From assembly GCF_901000735.1 (NCBI RefSeq), contig NC_081546.1:14461629-14525628 (forward strand): a stretch of 64,000 bases of DNA, written 5' to 3'. The position numbers were made by a program, and so were the translations under genes. The stretch is from Corylus avellana (lineage: Eukaryota > Streptophyta > Magnoliopsida > Fagales > Betulaceae). Of the stretch, positions 56,063 to 64,000 are shown in pieces. The notes under the pieces are model-generated. The model saw nothing but the letters and a program-made list of their open reading frames with translations. It ran no database searches and was not told the origin of the DNA. How positions within the stretch are numbered: the first letter of the stretch is position 1; each line of letters opens with the position of its first letter.

Positions 56063-57447
56063 TGTTGTGCAAATATCTACCTAAATTAATAGGAAAATAA
56101 TTGTAAGGTTTACTCCCGAGTGCACAAGATCAAACGATAGTATAGCAGGCAAATACGAGATCATTCCCACAAGGATTGGTAAATTATGTTTAGAAGTAAT
56201 TTCATATTTGATTAAACATATAAAATTCAATTGTCATAATTGAATTTAATATAAAGAAATAAAATAAAAGATAAACTAAAACTAAAAAGGATTAGGGTTT
56301 TGATATCCACCACTAATCAGACTAATTAAGATAACAATATACCAATGCGCCAATTATACCGGTATATTTAATGTTTGCCAACATAAGGGCATGGGTGTGT
56401 ACTCCTTAAGTTATTGATTTCCCTAAGCAACGAATTAGGCATGAGTGTATACTCTAATTCTTTTTTTCTTTTTTTTGTAAAGGATTTAACATGGGTGTAT
56501 ACTAAGTTGTTCTTTAAGAAAGCATAAATCTTTGGAAATCGACAAACACACGGAACCTAGGGCATGGGAGTATACTCCCGGTTTTTCATATTGATTAACC
56601 CAAGAACTTGGTGTGGATTTCTTTTGTTACTCTTATTAAACCTAGGACTCAGTCATTCAAATTGATTTAATTAACTAGTCCATACAACATGCATATGTTG
56701 ATCAGGCAAACACATATGAGGAATACAAGATAATAGGAATTAATCAAGTTAAATACACCAAAATATAATCATAGCAAAGGTGCCAATATTGTAATCTTAA
56801 AAAGACATGACTAGGGCTTCAATCTAGCCCTAAATAAAATATAAACTACACAATAAAGATAAAAGATGGAAGAGAAGAAAAACCCAAACACCTCTTTATT
56901 TAGCCTTTAGTTCATTTCCAAAGCTTGTGCCTCTTTTCTCTACACCTATTCCTAGACGCTAAGAGGTTTATTTATAGGCTTTAGAAGTCCTTGTTACACT
57001 AGTAAACCTAGGAAATTCGTAGGGCTTTATTCCTATTACAAGTGAGAGTTGGAAAACCCTAATATGGAAAGAAAGTGAGTCTGGCCACCTCTTGATGTGT
57101 CACTTGCGCACGGGTGCGATCGATCGCAACCCGCGTGCGCTCGATCGCATGTCTGCTATCGAGACTCTTCTATTGTGTGCATGATCACACATGGCCGAAT
57201 TCGCTTGTCTTCTCTGGTAGTGCACTCGATCATAGATTCCCTGCTCTCGATCGCACTGTCAGGGGCTCCAACTTTTCCCAATTTCTCTCTTTGAGCCCTA
57301 ATCTTCCAGATTTACTTCCTTTTCCTGCAAAAGCCTACAAAAGCATGGAAAACACATAAAAGAACTAAAATAGCATAATTTAACCAAAACTAAAGGATTA
57401 ACAAATATAAGTTAAGAGCTAAAATATAAATATTTTGGCACTTAACA
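56063..57447 (-). repeat. 3' LTR of LARD-like element
   Basis: 1,385 bp. On the minus strand TTAAGTGCCAAAATATTTAT... GATCGATCG words (57110-57260), TATAAATA near 56970, and a run of TATACACCCATG repeats downstream. Matches 59939-61298. Confidence 0.9.
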
Positions 57448-57462
57448 CACCCCCAAACTTAC
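57448..57462 (-). other. Polypurine tract of LARD-like element
   Basis: Minus strand AAGTTTGGGGGTG directly before the TGTTAAGTG start of the 3' LTR. Confidence 0.8.
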
Positions 57463-57523
57463 ATATTGTAACACCCTACCTCAATGACATACAATATTGT
57501 CCGCTTTTGGCTCTCCCAAACTA

Positions 57524-57600
57524 GACTTCCCAGGGGGTCACCCATCTTGGTACTACTCTAGCAGAAGCACGCTTTACTGCGGAGTTCTGATGGGATCATG
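57524..57600 (-). other. 5S rRNA-like segment in Cassandra 3' LTR
   Basis: On the minus strand GATCCCATCAGAACTCCGCAG, AAGCGTGCTT, GAGTAGTACCAAGATGGGTG and ACCCCCTGGGAAGTC follow plant 5S rRNA in order, including the region of the pol III internal promoter. It is a decayed LTR segment, not a 5S gene. Confidence 0.85.
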
Positions 57601-57906
57601 ACCATCATGGCTTTAAAACGCGTTGTTGTCATTCAGGGTGTAGTATACATTTAAGCACATCCTCATCTCCATACCCAAACGATGTAGGATGTCATAATTA
57701 CCCCCTCTTAGGACCCAGCATCCTCGCTGGCGACTCTCATGGGATTAGCCAATTCTTGGTGTCTGTCTCAACGAATGCCCACTAGCGATCTTCATGGGCT
57801 TGTGCACGCTCCCCCCTTCTCAGGCTGGGCAATGGCTCTGGTACCATTTGTAACATCCCACCTCAATGACACACAATATTGTCCACTTTTAGCTCCCTCA
57901 AGCCAG

Positions 57907-57980
57907 ACTTCCCAAGAGGTCACCCATCCTAGTACTACTCTACCAGAAGCACGCTTAACTGCGGAGTTCTAATGGGATCA
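57907..57980 (-). other. 5S rRNA-like segment in Cassandra 5' LTR
   Basis: GATCCCATTAGAACTCCGCAG, TTAAGCGTGCTT, AGTAGTACTAGGATGGGTG and ACCTCTTGGGAAGTC; closer to the 5S sequence than the other copy. Confidence 0.85.
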
Positions 57981-58078
57981 TGACCATCATGGCTTTAAAA
58001 CGCGTTATTGTCATTAAGGGTGTAATATACATTTAAGCACATCATCATCTCCATACCCAGGCGATGTGGGACGTAACA

Positions 58079-58843
58079 CATATTGCTAGACCCTTAGTAC
58101 TACAAAACTAAAAACAAAATGAAAAACAAAAAACAAAATGATAAATCCATCTTTCGTGGGATGTATGATTGCATTTAGCATATGCAACAAGCCTTTTAAA
58201 CCCCTAGGAATTCCCTAGAGAACGAGTGGAGTCACATGAGGGTTTTCCAGAAATGTTACCCACAAACATCATGCACAGTTCATGTTAGCCAAAAATTAAA
58301 GTATCACTGAAAATCATGATTTTCATGCATTAGGAAACTTAAAAAGATAAATTCCATCTTCACAATGAATTGAAATCTCAAAGTTTAATTACTTACTAAG
58401 GACATGCTAATACATCACAAGTTTGAAAATAGTGTAGGGTGAACCTAGCACATAAAGATGAAGCTTCCAATTATTTTCAATGTGCGATGTCTCAATATCT
58501 CAAAGTTAACTAAAATCCCTATTAGAATGAATAACTATGGTGTATATTTCTTTTTTTTTCTTTTTTTTTTTTTTTTTTTTTTGGTCAGGTTGTACAATGT
58601 TTAGTTCTCTTAAGCTTTCTAATTGACCCATGTAATGAGTGTTAAGTCAATGACTTCCAAACTAGATGGTTTTAGGGCATTAGATGTTGAGACATCCCTA
58701 GGACTTACTAACTCAAGTCAAAAGGGCTACGAAACCAAACTAACCATGACATTAACCAAATCAAAATTCTTCACCTTCTGACATGAACACTCAGTGTTTT
58801 GAGGTAAGAGGTCCAGTTACTTAGTGAAAAGCTTATCAATGAT

Positions 58844-58878
<35 letters not shown>

Positions 58879-59938
58879 AAAGTATCCATCTAATAAATCA
58901 TCCAGTTTTATCCAAGACATAGAAACAGACACATCAGACTTCATGTCATACCCCACAAATTATGTGCTAATGTGCTTGTGTAGGATCAGATCAAACATGT
59001 GAATTCTCAACTGTCCTAAGCAAGTAACCAAACTGAAAAACTCAATTATCAGATCATGTGTTCAAAATTTTAAGCCCACCAATGAAATCAAATTACAATT
59101 TGTAAGATCAACCAAAATTTTAAGACAACATGAACATGCATATATTTTTTTATGTTCAATTTTTTTATTTTCTTTTCACAAAATAAAATATAACATAAAA
59201 CTGGGACAATATTTTTCTTTTCACAAAATAAAAATAACATAAAACTGGGACAAAGTGTGTGTAAAGTGTCTCCCATAGCCCCAAACTTAAATTACACATT
59301 GTCCACAATGTGTCTATAACATGGAAAGAATTTACTAGCTTCAGTACTGCTGGATGGAGGTGCGTTCAATCGCACTGCCGCATGGTAGCTCAAAGTTGTG
59401 GACAAAAAATAGAGAAAAATTAAAAACCACAAAAATAAAAAATAAAAATAATAAAAACTAAGGGTTTAAAAATAGAAACATTAAACAAAAGGCAAAATAA
59501 AATAAAACAGAAAATAAAAACAAAATTTAAAAATAATAAAAATAAAAGCAAAATTGAAAAATAAAAGCAAAATTGAAATCAGCAGCATCAATACTGCTGT
59601 CTGGCTGTAAGCTCGATCGTAGTGCACTTGCGCTCGATCTCCTTGGAATGGGTGCTCGAGCGTACTGTCGCAAAATATAAGTATATAAGGCTCACAGGCA
59701 ACAGTGCGCTCGATCGCAGTGAGACTGCGCTCGATCGCACTGCCGCAAATTAAATCAGATTTGTGGATAGAAACAGAAACGAAAAACAAAACATAAAAAT
59801 TAAACAAAAATAAATGGAAACATAAAACAAACAAAATTAAAAACTAAACAAAACAAAGAAAGAAAAAAAAAAATTAATAAAAGAAACTAAATTTCTAGAC
59901 ATACTTTAACAAAATCTCCGGCAACAGCGCCAAAAACT
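58079..59938 (-). other. Internal noncoding region of the LARD-like element
   Basis: No protein domain on either strand. A-rich tracts (59400-59560, 59760-59880) open long meaningless frames. It includes a T-run at 58558-58581, (TA)n at 58849-58875 and GATCGC/CGATCG palindromic words at 59610-59745. A CACACAAAGTTTGTG-type word is absent. The primer site forms the right end. Confidence 0.6.
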
Positions 59939-61298
59939 TGTTGTGCAAAATATCTACATAAATTAATAGGCAAAATAATTGTACATTTTACTCGCAAGGG
60001 CACAAGATCCAACGATAGTATAGCAGGCAAATACGAGATCATTCCCACGAGGATTGGTAAATTATGTTTAGAAGTAATTTCCTATTTGATTAAACATATA
60101 AAATTCAATTGTCACGATTGAATTTAATATAAAGAAATAAAATAAAAGATAAACTAAAACTAAAAAGGATTAGGGTTTTCATATCCACCACTAATCAAAC
60201 TAATTAAGATAACAATATGTCAATGCGCCAATTATACCGGTATATTTAATGTTTGCCAACCTAAAGGCATGGGTGTATACTCTTTAAGCTATTGATTTCC
60301 CTAAGCAACGAATTAAGCATGGGTGTATACTCTAATTCTTTTTTTTCTTAATGGATTTAGCATGGGTGCATACTAAGTTGTTCTTTAAGAAAGCATAAAT
60401 CTATGAAAATCGACAAACACACGAAACCTAGGGCATGGGTGTATAATCTCGGTTTTCCATATTGATTAACCCAAGAACTCGGTGTGGATTTCTTTTGTTA
60501 CTCTTATTAAACCCAGGACTTGGTCATCCAAATTGATTTAATTAACTAGTCCATACCACATGCATATGTTGATCAAGCAAACACATACGAGGAATACAAG
60601 ATAACAGGAATTAATCAAGTTAAATATACCAAAATATAATCGTAGCAAAGGCGCCAATATTGTAATCTTAAAAAGACATGACTAGGGCTTCAATCTAGCC
60701 CTAAATAAAATATAAACTACATAATAAAGATAAAAGATGGAAGAGAAGAAAAACCCAAACACCTCTGTATTTTGCCTTCATTTCCTTTCCAAACCTTGTG
60801 CCTCTTTTCTCCACACCTATTCCTAGAGGCTAAGAGGTCTATTTATAGACTTTAGAAGTCCTTGTTACACTAGTAAACCTAGGAAATTCGCAGGGTTTTA
60901 TTCCTATTACAAGTGAGATTTGGAAAACCCTAATATGGAAAGAAAGTGAGTCTGGCCGCCTCTTGACGTGTCACCTGCGCACCGGTGCGATCGATCGCAA
61001 GCCCTATGCGCTCGATCGCACGTCTGCAATCGAGACTCTTCTTTTGTGCGCATGATCGCACATGGCCACATTCACTTGTCTTCTCTGGTAGTGCGCTCGA
61101 TCGCACTGTTAGGGGCTCCAATTTTTCCCAATTTCTCTCTTTGAGCCCAAATCTTCCAAATTTACTTCCTTTTTCCTCCAAAAGCCTACAAAGACATGAA
61201 AAACACATAAAAGAACTAAAATAGCATAATTTAACCAAAACTAAAGGATTAACAAATATAAGTTAAGAGCTAAAATATGAATATTTTGGCACTTAACA
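59939..61298 (-). repeat. 5' LTR of LARD-like element
   Basis: 1,360 bp partner of 56063-57447. Palindromic GATCGATCG words near 60985-61100, TATAAATA (minus) at 60840-60847, and TATACACCCATG repeats near 60270-60440. Confidence 0.9.
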
Positions 61299-61746
61299 GT
61301 AGGTTCGCATAAAACTCGCGAACTATCTCGATCGTAGCTGGTCGGTGATCCAGCATCATCAGCAACCATCCCTGGACATCGAGTACATCTCGCACTCTCT
61401 GGGCACTGTTGGCCACGTCGGACACATTCATCCTCCTCACTACAATGATTTATGGGTGTTGTAGAGAGAGTTGTATCGAAGCTCTGCCTTGGCAACCCTA
61501 AAGCGAACACAGTCATATATGAGCTAGGCATCGTCCTTATCAGTGCCGAAACTGGCCTTAGTAGAAGCATCCTGATCGTAACTGTGGAGCGGAAGACTTG
61601 TTTGAGATGGCCTCCTCCTCCGCCTCCATCTCGAAATTGGAGTCAAAGTCGAGATCCTAGGCCTCCTAGAGCTAGGCTTGAGTCCTACGGAATCAATTTG
61701 GGTAGGAAGAAGATGAAGTTACCGTGCTTGCCTTTGTTCGTGCCAT
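61299..61746 (-). pseudogene. Transposase_32-like ORF, N-terminal part (copy B)
   Basis: ATG at 61746-61744 gives MARTKASTVTSSSSYPN. Frames then break; NVSDVANSAQRVRDVLDVQGW-like text lies near 61440-61370. The C-terminal part continues at 56062 leftward, beyond the inserted element. Confidence 0.55.
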
Positions 61747-62439
61747 CGTCCTGCATTGGATCAAAAACCATCACTATCAATTCTATGTGCAACCTTAATA
61801 ATAATTCATCTAACTACAAAAGTGGTAGCCTAGTTCTAGAAACTGAAATCCCTCCCCTCAATTGTCAAGAAAAATGCCAGAAAGCATTGGGAAACATGGG
61901 ATGGCTGAATCTTAGTGAAAGCTTAGTGGAGTTGTGAAAATGTTGGTTCATAGTTTAGAAATTCAGTTCAATTGGTCAATAACAGTGTTTTGAGCATAAC
62001 AAGTGGGCTTCAAATGTCAGGTCTAGCTTCAATTTCAAGATCATTCAAAGGGGCTAATAAGAACACCCTCTGAGAGGAAAGGTGGACAGTATTGGGCTAT
62101 CAGGGGTATTTTAGTCACTTCAGATCCGGGTGAAGATGCCGAACTCGATTGGGTGAGGGTGAGAACTTAAGGCATTTGGTGCCATTGGAAGGTGGTCCAA
62201 TTTAGTGGTGACCCTAACATGTGAGGGTACCGAGGTAATAAGAATTCGGGTCTTTAAGGCTTAAGGGTAGTTAGGTAATTTTGCATTTAAAAGTTAGCAC
62301 CGAAATGAAAGGTGCCATTTTATGGTTAGTTTAACATAATGGCGTCCCCAAGATATGAGGATACCGGGGTGAGTGGGTAATTAGAGAAATTAGGGTTTTA
62401 AGGGAATTTTGGTCATTTTCCGAATTCTGACAAAGTACC
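61747..62439 (-). other. Internal part of long-LTR element, copy B
   Basis: Partner of 23184-23877; noncoding. Confidence 0.4.
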
Positions 62440-63265
62440 TATAACACCCCGGTCCCATATTGGGAAGATAAGAAGAAGCCCACATAGGGTGGGTGGATTA
62501 TAATGATAGTCATGGATGCTAAGTCCCACATTGCCTAGTTACTAGGTGAAACTAGGCTTTATATTGAATTCTAGGAAAGCTCCAAATTGACTAGTCCTTT
62601 TGGAGTACTAAAGCAGATGTGGCTCGCGCTTTTTCCTGGGTCGTTATAAGTGGTATCAGAGCCACCTAGTAACGCCAGGTCACGTGGTACTAGAGCACTG
62701 CATAACGTTGCCTTGATGAGGACGTCAGGAATTTAAGAGGGGGAGTTTGTAACACCCCGGTCTCATATTGGAAAGATAAGAAGAAACCCACATAGGGTGG
62801 GTGGTTTATAAAGATAGTCATGGGTACTAAGTCTCACATTGCCTAGTTACTAGGTGAAACTGGGCTTTATAATGAATTCTAGGAAAGCTTTAAATTGACT
62901 AGCCCTTTTGGGGTAATCGCACAGATGTGGCTAACGCTTTTCCTTGGGTCATTACAAATGGTATCAGAGCCACTTAGTAATGCCAGGTCATGTGGTACTG
63001 GAGCACTACATGACGTGGCCTTGACGAGGACATAAGAAATTTAAAAGGAGGAGTTTGTAACACCTCAGTCCCATATTGGAAAGATGAGAAGAAGCCCACA
63101 TAGGGTGGGCGGTTTATAAAGATAGTCATGGAGTGCTAAGTCCTACATTGCCTAGTTACTAGGTGAAACTAAGCTTTATAATAAATTATAGGGAAGCTCC
63201 AAATTGATTAGTCATTTTTGAATAATAGCGCAGATGTGGCTAGCGCTTTTTCCTAGGCCATTACA
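62440..63265 (+). mobile_element. TRIM array with three LTRs (copy B)
   Basis: LTRs 62440-62648, 62748-62956 and 63056-63265, primer sites TGGTATCAGAGC after the first two, and a perfect GTACC duplication (62435-62439, 63266-63270). The first LTR starts TATAAC (a TG-to-TA change). The third LTR is intact, unlike copy A, where its middle is scrambled. Confidence 0.9.
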
Positions 63266-63902
63266 GTACCGAAATTCATTAGGGTTAAGGTTGACAGATC
63301 GAGATGTTTGGTACTGTCCTAAGGGCAAGTCCTCACAGTGGCGACCTCAAGGTGCGAGGTTACCAAGGTATGAGAGTTAGGGTTTTAGTGCTAAGGGCAT
63401 TTTAGGGTTTGGACAAAAATGTAAAAATTCAAATGGCTAGGTTCATAGGTTAGGCATTCAAATAGGGATTTTTTTAAGGTCTGGTTTGGTAGTCAACTCA
63501 TTAACCAAAAATTTGGGCAATCCTCAAATTAGGGCAAAAATCCTAATTTAAGGCTTAGGGGTATTTTGGTCATTTTTTGGATTTGGACATAAATCCCAAA
63601 ATCTTATCAATCAAAAGTGTATAGCGGGCCTATGATTAATGGATTTAGTCCTCAATTGGTCATGGGGCCATAGTGGGACCACTAAAACCAAGAATTTCGG
63701 ATTTTAGGGAAAAACCCCAAATTCAAAAGCTAGGGTTTTGGGTATGCCAAAATTGGCCAAAGGGGTTAGTGGGTTTTTTTCATAAGTCAACATAGGGGCA
63801 TTTGGGTCACAACCCATGCATGAATTGTATGGTGGGGTCAAGGAAACACAAGGATTTCGGATTTAGGGCAAAAATCCCCAAATCCGAATATGTGGTGATT
63901 TG
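63266..63902 (-). other. Leader of long-LTR element, copy B
   Basis: Partner of 24726-24913 joined to 26346-26829 without the solo LTR; TAGGTTAGGCATTC spans the empty site. Confidence 0.5.
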
Positions 63903-64000
63903 NNNNNNNNNNNNNNNNNNNNNNNNNNNNNNNNNNNNNNNNNNNNNNNNNNNNNNNNNNNNNNNNNNNNNNNNNNNNNNNNNNNNNNNNNNNNNNNNNN
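63903..64000. other. Gap at window end
   Basis: 98 N to the window edge, probably part of a 100-N join. Confidence 0.99.

Larger units (their letters stand above)
57467..58078 (-). mobile_element. Cassandra TRIM with 5S rRNA-like LTRs
   Basis: Two LTRs of about 230 bp (57467-57696 and 57849-58078) and a 152-bp middle. A perfect CATAT duplication flanks it (57462-57466, 58079-58083). On the minus strand the primer site TGGTACCAGAGC (57835-57846) follows the 5' LTR, and AAGAGGGGGTAAT precedes the 3' LTR. Each LTR has the 5S rRNA-like segment typical of Cassandra. The element lies 20 bp inside the internal end of the LARD-like element's 3' LTR. Confidence 0.93.
56063..61298 (-). mobile_element. 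Non-autonomous LTR element (LARD-like), copy B only
   Basis: 3' LTR 56063-57447 and 5' LTR 59939-61298; the minus-strand ends are TGTTAAGTGCC and GCACAACA. Diverged 5-bp targets GCAAG (56058-56062) and GTAGG (61299-61303) both derive from GCAGG, which copy A keeps in CCATGCAGGTC near 22738. Primer site rc at 59916-59938 (TTTTTGGCGCTGTTGCCGG), as in Athila/Tat-type elements; polypurine tract at 57448-57462. The internal 2.5 kb has no gag or pol. A Cassandra element is nested at 57467. Confidence 0.9.
46608..63902 (+). repeat. Copy B of the large direct duplication
   Basis: Same order and orientation as 9381-26829. It lacks the copia element (target uninterrupted at 47682-47686) and the solo LTR of 24914, and has a SINE at about 48679-48990 and an LTR element at 56063-61298 not in copy A. 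It ends in the terminal gap, so its true right end is unknown. Confidence 0.85.

Noticed and set aside
57524..57980. 5S rRNA genes
   Set aside because: Only part of the 5S sequence, mutated, inside paired LTRs with a target duplication: Cassandra, not rDNA.
59481..59834. 117-codon minus-strand open frame
   Set aside because: Arises from an A-rich (plus) / T-rich (minus) tract; low complexity and inside the noncoding interior of the LARD-like element.

Overview
The window is transposon-rich intergenic DNA from a flowering plant, most likely a eudicot. Support comes from the element families: Ty3/gypsy Tat-lineage and Ty1/copia LTR elements, a Cassandra TRIM with 5S rRNA-like LTRs, CACTA and hAT DNA transposons, a tRNA-derived SINE, and a pararetrovirus fragment beside a (TA)n tract. 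I see no intact host gene and no rRNA or tRNA gene. Every recognisable host gene is a fragment: an organic cation/carnitine transporter (OCT), present twice, and an RNase H2 subunit C-like gene, present twice. Six N-runs break the sequence (4343-4574, 7621-7720, 9281-9380, 28390-28489, 39414-39513, 63903-64000), so order and orientation across them are assembly claims.

Layout. 1-7620: a decayed, truncated Tat-lineage element on the minus strand. Its reverse transcriptase, RNase H and integrase remnants (7620 to 4792) converge on a plus-strand antisense ORF (about 1619-4088) of the 'putative gypsy type transposon' family, which keeps a recognisable 76-bp intron. 7721-9280: a short contig with a hairpin repeat end and an OCT pseudogene. 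9381-26829: copy A of a large direct duplication. 26830-28389: the rest of an LTR element that starts inside copy A, plus a hAT end. 28490-34313: a second OCT 3' end, a deleted hAT element and unassigned DNA. 34314 to about 40855: a CACTA element with degenerate TNP2 and Transposase_24 genes and a pararetrovirus coat/zinc-knuckle fragment. 41323-44234: a 2.9-kb element that looks like a solo LTR. 46608-63902: copy B of the duplication, running into the terminal gap.

The duplication gives a relative history. Copies A and B share a solo LTR (17043-18467 / 50346-51842), a triple-LTR TRIM array (23878-24725 / 62440-63265), a long-LTR element with a Transposase_32-like ORF, and the RNase H2C fragment, so these came first. 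Copy A alone has a copia element (10453-14504; the intact target is at 47682-47686 in copy B) and a solo LTR (24914-26340). Copy B alone has a SINE (48679-48990) and a 5.2-kb non-autonomous LTR element (56063-61298), which holds a nested Cassandra (57467-58078).

No host pathway or operon-like arrangement is visible. The features that merit follow-up are the conserved accessory ORFs of otherwise defective LTR elements (Transposase_28 and Transposase_32 types), the palindrome-rich LTR family, and the duplication as an internal clock. Domain names come from recognising sequence patterns, not from a search.
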